This document shows positions 47,457 through 60,603 of a stretch of 64,000 nt of DNA, in pieces. The translations under genes and the position numbers were made by a program. The first letter of the stretch is position 1. Every line of letters starts with the position of its first letter. The notes below the pieces were generated by a model. That model saw nothing but the letters and a program-made list of their open reading frames with translations. It had not been told where the DNA came from and ran no database searches. The DNA comes from Isoperla grammatica. Lineage: Eukaryota > Arthropoda > Insecta > Plecoptera > Perlodidae. The stretch spans positions 85,506,496-85,570,495 of the forward strand of contig OX246737.1 in the NCBI GenBank assembly GCA_945910005.1, written 5' to 3'.

Positions 47457-48903
47457 CGAGCGTCGCACACATTAAACACGATATACAGGGATTCACTTGT
47501 ACCGGAACGTAATGAAAGAATGTTGTGTTGCGTTATTCTTTAGTAATTCAGTTACAATATTTGCTCAAATTTTAAAATTCTCGCTTTGCCATACTTTATT
47601 GGTATAAAGCAGTTAATTCGTGCATACAGTTATTTCTTTATTTGTTAGGCAGCAAGCTTATTTAAATACCGATATGACTAACAACTAGGAAAAGGCTCTG
47701 TGTGACGCGTTGATAAGCGAGCGCGTATACGTCCACGTCAGTTTACCGTCGTTGTTCAATCCGTTCAAAGCCCTGCGCAAACAACTACTATTCCATGTCT
47801 TTAGTGTACAAAGCCCTCTCTAACCCCTAAGTGGAGATTCGGTGAACTTCAATGTCGGTTTAATAAATAAGCATAAATTAGAATATCAAAGGTAAACATA
47901 AGTAACAAACAAACCGCACGTAACAATTTTATTTAAAAACCAGGCTGAATTTTAAAGAACTAAGGTCCGAATGCACCAATTTATTAAATAAGCCGATCTA
48001 CTAATCTCGGATTGATTACCATGGTTTCAACAAACATTACATACAAAATGCATGGTGACTTCAACCGGGCGACATTTTTTATCTACGACAGAAAATCACG
48101 GGATTAAAATTTGTCGAACTCACACGCTTCAGGTGGCGTTTTAGTGAACCTTTTATTTGTAACGAGCAGAGAACTTCTTTGTCGACTCTGGTATCGAGTT
48201 ACGATTTTTCTTGCCATGGTTATTCACTTTATGTTTAGATGTTTTCGGATCGAGATAAAATTAACATAGGCCTACTCGTGACCGGACGGAAATGTACTAT
48301 AAAATGGCTATCTCACATTTTGCCGACATTTTGTTCTAGAACAAAACGTTTTAGTAATTTTAGTGTAACCTTGTAACTTCTCGACCGATTTTTCCACAAA
48401 ACTAATGGCGTTCAACCCCCATCGAAGCTTGTGGATGGCCCAAATTTGAACGTTATCGGACCTTCCGTTCGACCACTATCGCGAGACAAGAAAAACACAA
48501 ACAGAACAAGTGACATAAGGGTATAATGGAGACGCTCGCTGTGCTCTCTTAAAAACTATAATTTCTATAAGTTTTGAAGTACAGGCACTCCGCACTTATA
48601 TAAATTAAGATAGGCTACTGCGACATGTGACTGAAAAATTGGCGTCCTAGAATAAGTGGAGCAACGCACCTCACAAAATCAAAAACTGGTTACTGGTTCC
48701 TTTTCAATTACAAAATTGCAACTTCCTAAAATACGCATATGTAATTACTTGATTACTTGATTGATATACTCAATTAAAACTCAAACTAACAATATATAGG
48801 AAAACCTTAGACTACCAAAAAATATAAGGGTTTTCATTAAAGATCAAAGACACCTGCAATTTGTTTTGGTCTGTATTAAGTTTGATTCCAAAACATTGCT
48901 CTT
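47457..48903. other. Unique sequence
   Basis: About 1.4 kb with no supported gene. Mixed composition; only short open frames. Confidence 0.35.
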
Positions 48904-50122
48904 GTCTGGCCTCATCAAACAGCGCGGTCGATGCCAGTCGATATTGGACACCCCCTCGCCCGGCCTCATCAAACAGCGCAGTCAATGACAGTCGATATTG
49001 GACACCCCCTTGTCCGGCCTCATCAAACAGCGCGGTCGATGACAGCTGATATTGGACACCCCCTCGCCCGGCCTCATCAAACAGCGCGGTCGATGACAGC
49101 TGATATTGGACACCCCCTCGCCCGGCCTCATCAAACAGCGCAGTCAATGACAGTCGATATTGGACACCCCCTTGTCCGGCCTCATCAAACAGCGCGGTCG
49201 ATGACAGCTGATATTGGACACCCCCTCGCCCGGCCTCATCAAACAGCGCAGTCAATGACAGTCGATATTGGACACCCCCTTGTCCGGCCTCATCAAACAG
49301 AGCGGTCGATGACAGCTGATATTGGACACCCCCTCGCCCGGCCTCATCAAACAGCGCGGTTGATGACAGCTGATATTGGACACCCCCTCGCCCGGCCTCA
49401 TCAAACAGCGCGGTCGATGACAGCTGATATTGAACACCCCCTCGCCTGGCCTCATCAAACAGCGCGGTCGATGCCAGCTGATATTGGACACCGCCTCGCC
49501 CGGCCTCATCAAACAGCGCGGTCGATGCCAGCTGTTATTGGACACCCCCTCGCCCGGCCTCATCAAACAGCGCGGTCGATGACAGCTGATATTGGACACC
49601 CCCTCGCCCGGCCTCATCAAACAGCGCGGTCGATGACAGCTGATATTGGACACCCCCTCGCCTGGCCTCATCAAACAGCGCGGTCGATGACAGCTGATAT
49701 TGGACACCCCCTCGCCCGGCCTCATCAAACAGCGCGGTCGATGACAGCTGATATTGGACACCCCTCGCCCGGCCTCATCAAACAGCGCGGTCGATGAGAG
49801 CTGATATTGGACACCCCCTCGCCCGGCCTCATCAAACAGCGCGGTCGATGACAGCTGATATTGGACACCCCTCGCCCGGCCTCATCAAACAGCGCGGTCA
49901 ATGACAGCTGATATTGGACACCCCCTCGCCTGGCCTCATCAAACAGCGCGGTCGATGACAGCTGATATTGGACACCCCCTCGCCCGGCCTCATCAAACAG
50001 CGCGGTCGATGACAGTCGATATTGGACACCCCCTCGCCTGGCCTCATCAAACAGCGCGGTCGATGACAGTCGATATTGGACACCCCCTCGCCCGGCCTCA
50101 TCAAACAGCGCGGTCGATGACA
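48904..50122. repeat. 54-bp tandem array
   Basis: About 22 copies. The unit contains CGGCCTCATCAAACAGCGCG, GTCGATGACAGCTGATATTG and GACACCCCCTCGCC. It is divisible by three and gives an artificial 288-codon plus-strand frame (repeat HQTARSMTADIGHPLARP) and parallel frames on the other strand. Units missing one C (near 49760 and 49870) break the frame. In the left part, units alternate between ACAGTCGATATTGG and ACAGCTGATATTGG forms. Confidence 0.95.
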
Positions 50123-51299
50123 TGGCTGATTCTCATCGGAAGAGCATCTTCTGGGACTCCCTACAGAGCTCATCTTTACGAAAAGAACTTCCCGTTTTAA
50201 CCAAATTAAGCATTGAAAAATAAAGTATTTCACCCCATGTAGAGCCACTCCATAGGAGCCAATTTCCACCCCCATCCCCCTTTACCTTACGAAATTCAGT
50301 CAAACTGTGGGTTATAAACAATGCAACCCCCCGTAGAGGTACCTCTGGAGCTTAATGGACTCGCAAGCCACGATTATACGCTCCTTACTTACTACATCAC
50401 CCATGCCTACAGGTAATTATGAAGGAAATGTGCTGTTCTACACAGTCCATGATGGTCGAATTAATACACAGCCACAGGTAGTTAGTTAGACTGTTGTTAT
50501 TAATAAGGTAGGTTAATATCTTTCAACTTACAAGCATGCTTTACCGGCTTTGTCCGCGGATGATGTTTCAGAGGCTACAGTAAGGTTGTAATTATATAAC
50601 TGCTAATTAAGAAACACTGAATGACAACTCTTCGTTCTCAGATTTCTCACGTTGTAACCTTCCCAATCAAGCAATACATACACAAAGTTGGGCCACACCC
50701 ATTTACAATGTTCCCCCTCCCACATACATGGCACATTATAAGTGACAAGTGATTGCAGTAGCCAGTCACTTACGAATAACACATGAGTACGTGTATCATT
50801 GCGATTGTAATAATCCATAAAACACATAGACATGCGCTATACTTTATGTCCCCAGAACTGGGCAATGTATAATATATCAAACCGGATTTTCATATTTCAT
50901 TTTTCAGATTTTACATGATTTAATGAAGTAAGTGTAGGTTGCAGTTTCTTTGCCCAAATAAATAGGCACAACCCTTTGCGGAAACGCACACTAAACAACC
51001 GTTCTGCCTATTTCGTGGATAACGGCGTGAAATATAATTTGACATGTAAAATTCAAGAAAGTGTAGACTCGAAGAAACGAAAGCACACAGAAAAGTAAAA
51101 ACTACAGTCCGAAGTGGTAGGCTATGTCTTAAAGTGTTGGAAAATAGTAACTATACCCATTTCCCAAGAATATATAAACATACTACTGAAAGAGTGAACC
51201 TACAACGTTCGGGATGAGACAGAAGTTACTCGTCAATAACAATGCGTCACGTAATAGAACTACCAACCAATCACTCCTGTATGTAGACCAGTCATATTT
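50123..51299. other. Unique sequence
   Basis: No gene supported; the longest frame is 76 codons on the minus strand at 50603-50833. Confidence 0.35.
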
Positions 51300-51865
51300 A
51301 AAACCAACCTAAATGAACGAGTGAACTTGCAGAGAGACTTTGAGAGAGTTCTGAACAAACTAACAACCAGAACAATTATCGAGTGAATAGAGAGAGACGG
51401 AGAGTGTTCTGAACAAACTAACAACCAGAACAATAATCGAGTGAATAGAGAGAGACTGAAAGAGTTCTGAACAAGCTAGCAACCAGAACAATCATCGACT
51501 GAAAAGATAGATAGATAGATAGATAATGGTCTTTATTGAAGGCGGGATTAAGGCCAGCAAGGCCTTTTTGATACAGACAATACACAATAGACAGAAGTAC
51601 AATAATATTAATAATATAAGGATAAGTGTACGAACAATAAACTAAACTATTCAATACATATACTGAAAAACAAACCCATAATGAAAAACAAAAAATTAAT
51701 TGCAATTAAGGTTAAGACAAGACTTTATAGAGAGACTTTGAGAGATTTCTGAACAAGCTAGCAACCAGAACAATCATCGACTGAAAAGAGAGAGACTTTG
51801 AGAGAGTTTTGAACAAACTAACAACCAGAACAACCATCGAGTGAATTAGAGACTTAAAGAGAGTT
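51300..51865. repeat. 58-bp tandem array interrupted by a LINE tail
   Basis: Units with CTGAACAAACTAACAACCAG start at 51351, 51409 and 51467 (58 bp). After the insertion at 51505-51733 the pattern resumes with two or three more diverged units (near 51750 and 51808). Confidence 0.85.
51505..51733 (-). mobile_element. LINE 3' tail with (TATC)n end
   Basis: On the minus strand CTTGCTGGCCTTAATCCCGC, then CTTCAATAAAGACCATTATC, then a TATC microsatellite. Upstream is a frame reading LYQKGLAGLNPAFNKDHYLS. An AATAAA followed by a short tetranucleotide repeat is typical of CR1/L2-like elements. 5'-truncated. It was inserted into the 58-bp array, so it is younger than the array. Confidence 0.6.
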
Positions 51866-53134
51866 TTTCACAAACGAACAATCATAATTAATAATCATAA
51901 TAACGTACAAGTTATAAATACGTAAGTGCGATTTGAGGGATCAGAAGTTTCTGGACGTAAGAAGAAATACGGTCATACTTTACTATAAAAAAATGAAGTT
52001 TTGATATGTGTCATGTATTTATGCTCATTATTTAGGGATGACAGAAGACGCTCTGACAGGGTCGCTTTCTACTACAAGTTTTTCATTCTCGGTTAATTCA
52101 AAACGTGTAACAAAAAATGCGTAATTTAGGTCTCCTTTCGATTTATTTAACGCTCATCCTGCAACGTGTAGCCACTGATGAATTGCTATGACCTATGAGT
52201 AAATAAATAAACATATGAAATAGTTGCATATGTGATGTTCACTGTTGTTAGAAGTTTTATTGGCAACTGAATTGCACGCAATGGGTAATATCATACTTTT
52301 CGATTGAAAATAAGGGCGTTAAATCTTGATTTATGATTTGGGCGGCAATTTCATGCAGAAACGCCCAATAAATTTTGCATTGGAGCATTGCCAGTGGCGT
52401 CACAGTTCAAAAACTGTTTATGCTGATGCGTTTCGAGATTCTGAGCTCAAGACTAAGGTGTGAACGTCTGCCAGAGGTTGAAGGCTGATCTCCACACAGG
52501 CCATGTATCAATATCTGGCTGTTAAGTGTTTAGTGAAAGTGCTGATTAGACAATAATCAATGTATATTTCATGTCAGATTCATTTTTTCTACCATCTGCA
52601 CTTCTATCGTGTACATGACTTACGGGGAGCGTTGTCAAAACTCGTCTGTAGAAACATAGAGAAATGAGCGCATTGAACATCGTGCCCATGAAATGTTCAC
52701 TGACTAATTCGTCAGGTTCGTGCAAAACCAATACTCGCCTTCGCCTTATGGATGACGTCACGAGGGTTCGCTTGAGCGCAGCTGTTGTTACTTATTAGTG
52801 GCTAATGACTAATGAGGCAAACTTATAGTTTCTAATTTCTATGATTCTGTGAATGGTTGGTTGGCTTCTGACCTCACCTGCCTCTCGTTTTAGTCTTAAA
52901 ACTCGGCTCTCGGAAAAGAAGAGCTAGCAGGTATATGAAACGTGACTGTGGATTAATGTTTTCACTTGAATTAGAGTTTTAATTTAGGAAACTAATATTT
53001 TCGAGCTTGGTTCTGTGTTGGCTGTCACGACACGTGCTCGACACGTTGGTCGATGATGCCATCACTATATGGTTCGCAACAGAGTTCGTGGTAGGTCACG
53101 AGCAAACAAGTATTTAGTGGAAACATTGTTTTCG
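51866..53134. other. Unique sequence with one CRE octamer
   Basis: No gene supported. A perfect TGACGTCA lies at 52753-52760. Confidence 0.35.
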
Positions 53135-53172
53135 TGTTCGTGTGTGTGTATGTGTGTGTATGTGTGTGTGTT
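53135..53172. repeat. (TG)n-rich microsatellite
   Basis: TGTGTG runs interrupted by TATG. Confidence 0.85.
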
Positions 53173-53617
53173 GACCTCTACCCGTTGTCTGACGAATATC
53201 AAGAGGATCAGTGCTCTATGGCCCCTTTGAAACTAAAGTTAAAATTATGCGGGATATAGCCAAGGTTAAAATTACATAACTGTATATAGAATAATTATAT
53301 TTATGTATTGTAAGGTAAAGTTGACGACCAAACGAACTGGTTTTCGCAATGCTTAAATTCAGGAACTAAATATTGTTGTAATGGTACAAATTTTGTTTGA
53401 CTGCTTGTTTTTTCGTTTTTTAATGCTATTTAGTATTACAAAATATGGAATTACTACGTTTCGAGTATTAAAATTATGGCAATAGAATTCTTCTCAAGAG
53501 CAAAGAATGACGCCACATCGTTTTTCCCAATGGCAGAGTATAAGAAAGCAATCACCAGGAACCAAAATGTGCTTGTAACAAATAAATTGCCAACCCCCTT
53601 TTGTTTTCTAGAGAAAC

Positions 53618-53735
53618 AGGTGACCGGAGAACTGGCCCCTGGAGAACTGCCTCCCCTATAATTAAAACCGCGAGCGGAGAAGTGGCCCCCTTCCCCCGGA
53701 GAAGTGCCCCCCCCCCCCCCCCCCGGAGATGTGGC
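53618..53735. repeat. Degenerate GGAGAAGTGGCCCC minisatellite with poly-C
   Basis: About five imperfect copies of GGAGAAGTGGCCCC-like words. The last carries an 18-base C run (53707-53724). Confidence 0.7.
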
Positions 53736-54852
53736 TTCCTTGCCTAAATAATGACGAAAGTTTACTAGATGGTCTTTATTACGAAAATTGAGCGCGTCAT
53801 TCAAATCTAATACTGAGCATTGTTTTTTTATTTATTCACAACAGTGTAATGACCTATTATTTTTGTTATCTCACGCAAAACTTTTACAATATCGAAATGT
53901 CGAGTTGTCGCTTGTATCGAACAGGGAGCCTGAGTGTCATTTGAAAATATTCCTTCCCGCAAATAAGTAGAAGACCATTTCCCAGCTTCTTAATATATTT
54001 GCAGCTTTTGGATTTGTCACTGAAAAATCAAATGTTGAAAAAATATTTCTTTAGACTGCGGCAATGTCTTCTAAGTATTTCCTTCCATGTCTTCCAGTCC
54101 AGCAGCCAGCAGCCAGTGGTGGGTGCGGGGTAGGGGTGCCCAAAGGATTAATTGTGTTGAATTTTTTACTGTTTTTATTTTATCACGGCCAAATCGTTGA
54201 ATGATATCTATTTAAGGCCTTTGATTCGTGTAAGGAATAAAAAATATAGTTTTATCCACATTTTCATCTTCTTGTATGCCCTGGAAATAATTTTGTTTTT
54301 ACTTTTTCAAAAAAGAAGTCAAACTGGACCGAAATTGCTCGTTCGATCCCCCGCATCCACCACTGGCCAACTGGCAAAAAGGTGTATGTCTACTCCAAAA
54401 TAACCAGCCTATCATAAAATATGGGACTCCACCTCTCCGCATGGTGGTGGTGGTGGGGGGGGCTTTATTTATGTGGGGGGGGGCCAATTTATGCTTCTCG
54501 AAGTTCAACTGTCAGCATAACATTCCCGCCAAACCTTGTGGTATTCATGACAACGTATTTATCCTAGAGGCAGTGAGTCCATCTCGGGGAGGTAGCGAGC
54601 GCTGGCAGTGTGCGTTATACTGGCACGCGATTGCTGTGTATACTGGAATCTTGGTACGTCCAGTCAAACACAGTCGGGAGTCCCATAACGTGTGACGTGT
54701 TGCCTGGCGTTTCGCAAGGATCTATTTTGGGCTCTTTGGTATAATATAATTGTGAGCGATTTGCCGCCATGTTTCCGTTACGCTTCTTCATTGATGTATC
54801 TTTTCTATTGATCTTCAAATGAAATTATTAAAATATTGTTCTCTCGAAGACA
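53736..54852. other. Unique sequence
   Basis: No gene. G-rich patch at 54440-54485 (GGTGGTGGTGGGGGGGGC). Confidence 0.35.
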
Positions 54853-54999
54853 GGGCCGGTATTATGAACTGCGGATAAATATTTAGAAGACTGCTTACTT
54901 GTTTCCACCATTGCAACAACCAATGGGAAGCCTGGTTGCCACGGTGAAAACAAGTAAGTAGCTTAATAAATATTTATCCGAAGTTCATAATACTGGGAC
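54853..54999. mobile_element. 147-bp MITE, GGGCCGG family
   Basis: Left end GGGCCGGTATTATGAACT pairs with the inverse of the right end (GTCCCAGTATTATGAACT), and complementarity continues through CGGATAAATATTTA. The interior has TGGTTGCCACGGTGAAAACA, a motif shared with the MITEs at 60 kb. Right flank is TAA, left flank ACA, so the target duplication is not intact. Confidence 0.7.
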
Positions 55000-56188
55000 T
55001 AAAGATTCTAAGCTTTCGTACCTTAATATTTCTTAAATTATTACTTAGTTTTGATTCTTGCTAAAACCCTGCATCTGCATAGCATACAGAAAACACAAAA
55101 ATATGTTTATATACCACGTATTTGTCGGAGTCCAACAACGCTTAACTTTTACATAAGCACACACTATATTATTTAACAGTTCATTGTTTCTATATTCCAC
55201 ACAGTCATCGGGGTTTTAGGGCACACAATAACGCGGTTGTTAGTGCCCATTATTCCACTTACCAAATACACAAAAATATAATGGCAAACTTAATTTTATG
55301 TTCAAATAGGTGTTTATATTTATAGTTGACATGTTAGGTTGGTCAGTTGAGTATAAAAGTCATCTATAAAAGTCTGCTCCTTCTCAACTTACTTTCTATA
55401 ACCTTTGAAGTGCATACTAATGGTAAGCAAGTATTGTTATTGAATTACATCGCTCAAGTTCAAAGGTTCTCCTTCCATTGAAGCCTCCTGTAGATCATGG
55501 GAACCGGGCAGCAAGTACATTTTCATCGAATGTTCTAATACTCGAACCGTGCGGCGTCACACTGACATGTGATTACCTGCGCAGTGGTGGGTGCGCGCGG
55601 GGAGGCGTTCCGTTCGCCAGCGTCGCTCGCCGCCATTGCCGTCGTCGCCACAGCCACCGACGATTAATTCATAAACTGACACGCTGATATAGGCTGTAAT
55701 GCTGTTCATTAATCCTCTTGTAAGAGAATGAAACAGTGTCTGAGTAATGATCACAATCCATCTCGGGTTTCCTGGTTGATGCAGCCGAGCGAATGCTTTC
55801 ATTTTTATGTATTTCAAGTGATTAATCAGACTTCTCCAGGATATCTTTCAAGATATTTTTGTATTTTGAGACTTAACCTTTCCACTCTGAAGCCCGATCC
55901 AGGAGCTGCGTTTGAACAGAAACGTGCTAGGAATGATACTGATCTATGGCATTCATTTGTCTACTTAATTACTCAGTCTTATTTTTTAGCAGGGCTCGTG
56001 ACTTATATTTCATACCACAGATATGTGTTCACATTTTTTCGTACTGCAAGAGTAGTAAGGATGATTATTGTGTGAAATTACATTACACAAACATTATCCT
56101 TAGAAAATGTCTATGTTGGCCAATTAATAGTGCAACGTGGACAAAAATAGGTGAAGTATGTGGCTTGTTGGAAAGTTTGCTTGACATA
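55000..56188. other. Unique sequence left of the hAT element
   Basis: No supported gene. A 115-codon frame (55728-56075, plus) is unrecognised. 55540-55670 is strikingly GC-rich. Confidence 0.35.
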
Positions 56189-56797
56189 CAGTGTTGTGAC
56201 TTATCTAGAATAAAATTATCTAGATAACGGTTCTAGATAAAATCTATTATCTATTATCTTTATCTAGCTAATTTTTTTGGTGTTCCCTTTATCTTTTGTC
56301 TAGATAAAAATACAGATTATCTTATCTAAAATTTTAAGCAATTAGATAAATAAAAAAAAAATAGATAAAATTTTGCATTTTGCATTTTGAAAACTTAAGA
56401 CATTTTCCTGGACAGACCCTAATAGTAACTAATGTATCTTGTACTGATTATTACAATAAAGTTTGAAATTTTGAATATCCTTAGTCTTGTATCTCTATTT
56501 TCTTATAACTTTAAACGTAACTATCACATCCTTAAAATACATCCACATTATGATAGATATGGAACAAAAATAAGTAAATATTGCTTTTTAAAAAACATGT
56601 CAATAACTCAATAATATCACTATTATCTTTTATCTTTTCAAAATTAGCTAGATAATTATTTTAATCTTTTATCTATTATCTAGATAATTGTTTTACACTT
56701 TATCTTTTATCTTATCTAGATAATTTTTTGGAGAATTATCTTTATCCTTATCTAGATAAAAAATAAATTATCTACATTTTTTTTAGTCACAACACTG
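56189..56797. mobile_element. hAT-type nonautonomous element
   Basis: Perfect 13-base TIRs CAGTGTTGTGACT (56189-56201 and its inverse 56785-56797), flanked by a perfect 8-bp target duplication TTGACATA (56181-56188 and 56798-56805). An 8-bp duplication with CAG-type ends is diagnostic of the hAT superfamily. At least six copies of TCTAGATAA-type palindromic words lie in both subterminal regions, as expected for transposase binding sites. The middle has AATAAAG but no transposase frame. Confidence 0.9.
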
Positions 56798-57800
56798 TTG
56801 ACATAGCTCTCATCCTTTTCAGATATACAAGAAGAAAACAACAGAGAACCACAATATTGGGCTGGTACCTCTGGTAGTATAGTATTAAGCTATTTAGCGA
56901 GTTTGCTATCATCAAAATACATAATAGGGTATTATGAACACTGGACAGACAAGGACGTAACAGAAGATTGTATATTATTAATTTTTCACTTGATAAATTT
57001 AATAATTATTAATTTTAACCACAGATAAAAAATAAAAGGTACAATTGAATATTCAAATCTAGACCATGTTGAATTGGATTATGTAACACCGATAATCACA
57101 ACTGGATGTGGAAAAAGGTATTTACAGTCATGTTTACAAGCCGACTTGTTGTTGCCATGAAAAACTTAAATGTTCGTAGGGATAGTAGATGTATTTGTGT
57201 AAATACACTTTACTACGCTATTCTGCGTTTTCCAATATGAAAAGTAAAAGCACGACGTGCCAATTCTATTAGGCGTGTTTATATTAACAAGAAATAGCAT
57301 CTTATTCTTATTACCTAATAAAATATACCCCATACTTCGCCCGCAGAGATAGAGGTGCCGGTACCCAATACCCACACAAATTTACCTTGACACCATTTCG
57401 AATGACTGACCCTACTTAATTGACCATAAAGTAACTGTCACAGGTCAATTTGACAAGTTTAACAGGGGGTAGAAAGGTTAAGAATGTAACCCGTTCTTGC
57501 AACCAAATTATTGGTTATAAACTGGTTGCGTGGGCTGAATGGCATGAACACATTTTTATTATGACTCTCTACAAACCCGTATCTATATGATTTCTAGGTT
57601 GGTTCACCAATAAGCAATACCACACAAACTGTAAAATCTTCCAAGTAATGTATATTTCAAACGATTTCTCGTATAAATACACATACCTACGTTCTTCTTC
57701 TTTTTAGTACAATGTTGTTATTATTATTATTATTTGTATGAATCTTCGTATGTATAATCGTATATCGTATAATATCGTTTTTAAATGATCGCGGGCAAAG
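56798..57800. other. Unique AT-rich sequence
   Basis: No gene supported. TCATCCTTTTCAG at 56809-56821 resembles an acceptor, but the frame behind it is short. Confidence 0.3.
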
Positions 57801-57859
57801 CTATGATCCAACGGGGCGAGTCGCGTGCCACATTTCAGCTGCCGAGTATGCTTGATAGG

Positions 57860-58565
57860 TGAAAAATGACGTCACGCTTGACGTCGCGCACTCCGCTGAC
57901 TTGTAATATTTGGAACGAAAACGCTTGTTTTTAAGATGACGGGTCGTCAAAATACCATACATGTCCTATTTCTGATTCTTCTTCGTCAAGCGACTGCGAT
58001 ACTAAAATATTTGTTAAGTTAGTGCAAGAAATGCCTAAATTTGAATAATACCTATACTAAAAGAAGAAAACACCAAACAAGGAAGAATCTTATTTTGTAT
58101 TTACCACATTTTGTGAGGTTAGCAATTGGACTCAGCGGCCCTTTGTTCCGCTTAGTTCGTTTACTCGGCAGACTCAGTAATACTGAATGATGGAATTGGA
58201 ACACACGCGACTAAGCTTGTTGGATCATTCATAGAACGAACGTATGTCACCGTACTGTGGAGTCATGTTATGTGCAACACGTGTTGTGTTTACAGCCGTC
58301 TGTTCCAGTTTCTTACTTCAATTGTCTTTAGTCAACTACTTTTCAGTATAAATCACTTCTATCGATACATGCAAAACCCGAAAAAACCTAACAACCGTTC
58401 TTACTTAACGCAAAAATGGGGCTCTGCCCTTTGAACGTAAAGTCGTTCCATAACAACCTGGTGGGTGCTGACGTCACGTTAAGTGACGCATTGGCCAACC
58501 AAATGTCACTGTTTGAAAAGGCTACCCGCTGATTGGCTCTGACTCGCTCATCTATGACGTCGTCA
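57860..58565. promoter_or_regulatory. CRE/CCAAT cluster
   Basis: TGACGTCA at 57867-57874 and 58469-58476, TGACGTCG near 57878 and 58555, plus ATTGGCCAACC (58490) and GATTGGCTC (58530), all within about 700 bp. Perfect CREs are rare by chance. Together with CCAAT-type boxes this suggests a promoter or enhancer, but no transcript start or exon was recognised nearby. Confidence 0.25.
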
Positions 58566-59700
58566 TTCACTCCCCTGTAAAATATCTACGCCACATACAT
58601 TTAGGTTGACGTTTGATTGTGACGTATGCCGTGTTAGTGTCATAGTAGAGAATGATATCTTGGCATTGGACAGCCCTGCTCCAAGCATATAATTTTTATA
58701 AATGAGTTCCTGTACCGTCTAAAGCGTATATTGGTGGTCATGACACTAAACTACGCTGACGGGGGGCGAGCTTCGATTATAATTGTTCCTGGCTGTGATA
58801 TTAAGAGCAACAGGAAGCATTCCGTCGTGACATCACACAAGATCTCATCAAGAGGTAAAACACAAAGGCTGTGCAGAAACGGTCATGTTTTTGACATTTA
58901 ACAGTCTTCGGCCATTCCATTATTACTATCTCACTGCCCTAATAGTCTGAAGAGAGTGTTCTATATGTCTGTATAGGGAGAGAAAACGAACTATTTTTTT
59001 TAAATATCCCCTAACCCTAATGAATGTACTTGTCGTTAGTCCCCTAAAGATTGGTAAGTTTTCTATTTTTCTTTTTGCATTACTTGTACATTCCTTACTA
59101 TCCCGGTACAGCCATAGATAGACGCGTACGATGAGCGTCCATGTCTCGCAACGTCTTCAAGTCAGTGACGTACCAAGGCCGATGATAGATTTGAGTAGTT
59201 GGTATCGAATTAGGGTAGCTGTGTTGTTAGTGAGACCCCCCGTAACTTTAGATCTGGATTCCTTGTAGAGGAAGTTACGTTGATTTGTAATGAATTATTA
59301 TTAATTCATGGGCTGTCTGGACGAAGGTAGAACAGTAGGCATGTTGAGAGTAGGCTTCGTGACTGGTGAGGATGGGAAATTAATCTAGTCAACGCAATTT
59401 GTTTTTGACTCCTTGCTGACTGGCGCGTACCCTATTTCCATGGCAAACATCCATCACTTGAGCCCTCAACTGAATCATTCATTGCGCACAGCGGTCATCT
59501 TACGAACAGGAACACAGTATTTCATGATGCATTTTACTCACGTGTAAGCTATGATTATTATTTGTGATGCAAGAAACCATAAACATATCAATGCTTCTTT
59601 GTAAGAAAACAGATTATTTACACAGATTTTGGTTTCTAGTTTACTAACACTATTTTTTAATACTCATAATACTAAACAATTGATGGGCAAAACATCTATA
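58566..59700. other. Unique sequence
   Basis: No gene or repeat supported. Confidence 0.3.
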
Positions 59701-59752
<52 letters not shown>

Positions 59753-59788
59753 TACATACATACATACATACATACATACATACATACA
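59701..59788. repeat. (TA)n followed by (CATA)n
   Basis: About 23 TA units run directly into about ten CATA units. Confidence 0.95.
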
Positions 59789-60002
59789 AGACTCATTCTA
59801 GAATTTATGTTTTAATTTATGTAACAAAAGCATATTGGGTAGGTTTTCAGGTAGCGAATTTGTGTGGTAAACAATAAATAGTATTGTCTTGTTCCTGTGG
59901 ACCCAATTTCTTCTACTCCCTGTGAGACTGCGAGCGTCGTTCCAAGTAGAATAAACATTACAGAGTTTATTGCCAACATGCTATAACGATTAAGCACATT
60001 AA

Positions 60003-60603
60003 GGGCCGGTCTTACAATCTCCTAATAGGGCACTAGCAACACCAAAAGACAACAATCAAACAAATGAATTGAATCGATGGACAAACAACAAGCTGTCAAA
60101 AAATAATGTCTTCTGATTTTTGAAAACAAAACAAAAAACAAACAAATACACATACAAAACTTTCACTTAGGGCCGGTATTTCAATGTCCAGTTAAAATCT
60201 ACCTTACAGTTAAATTGTTTTCACCATGACAACGGCCTATAGAAATACACCAAACTGGGCTTACCTGACAATTAAATTTACTTGACACTTTAACTGGACA
60301 TTGAAATACCGGCCCTTAGTCGTTGTATATCATTAAAAGTTTTAAATGGCGAGCAGTTACTATTGCTACACTTGTTTTTATTTGTATGATTGCAATTTTA
60401 TTATTTTGACAGCCGATTGTGTGTCCATCAGTTCAATTCATTTGTTCCATTGTTGTCTTTTGGTGTTGCTAGTGCCCTATAGGAAAGTTATTTGTAGCAA
60501 TTAAGCTATTTGGAGGATTTCAAGAGTTTTGATTGGTGGTTGCCATGGAGAAAACAAGCTATTCGTTGAATAAGTAGTTATTGGTACATTGTAAGACTGG
60601 ACC
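60003..60603. mobile_element. Harbinger-like MITE with TAA duplication
   Basis: Ends GGGCCGGTCTTACAAT and inverse GGTCCAGTCTTACAAT, flanked by TAA on both sides (60000-60002 and 60604-60606). The arms continue through GGGCACTAGCAACACCAAAA and GACAACAAT, with a longer right arm. TGGTTGCCATGGAGAAAACA near 60537 is shared with other members. A 3-bp TWA duplication fits PIF/Harbinger. It hosts a second MITE in its centre. Confidence 0.8.
60170..60315. mobile_element. 146-bp MITE nested in the previous one
   Basis: TIRs start GGGCCGGTATTTCAATGTCC and continue AGTTAAA on both sides; they look perfect over about 27 bases. TTA flanks both sides (60167-60169 and 60316-60318). The near-perfect ends suggest that this insertion is younger than its host. 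Confidence 0.9.

Noticed and set aside
48931..49797. 288-codon frame as a gene
   Set aside because: A product of the 54-bp unit; single-base deletions near 49760 and 49870 break it, and other strands and frames are also open.
56822..56871. Small exon after TCATCCTTTTCAG
   Set aside because: Only about 16 codons with a weak donor; too little to support.
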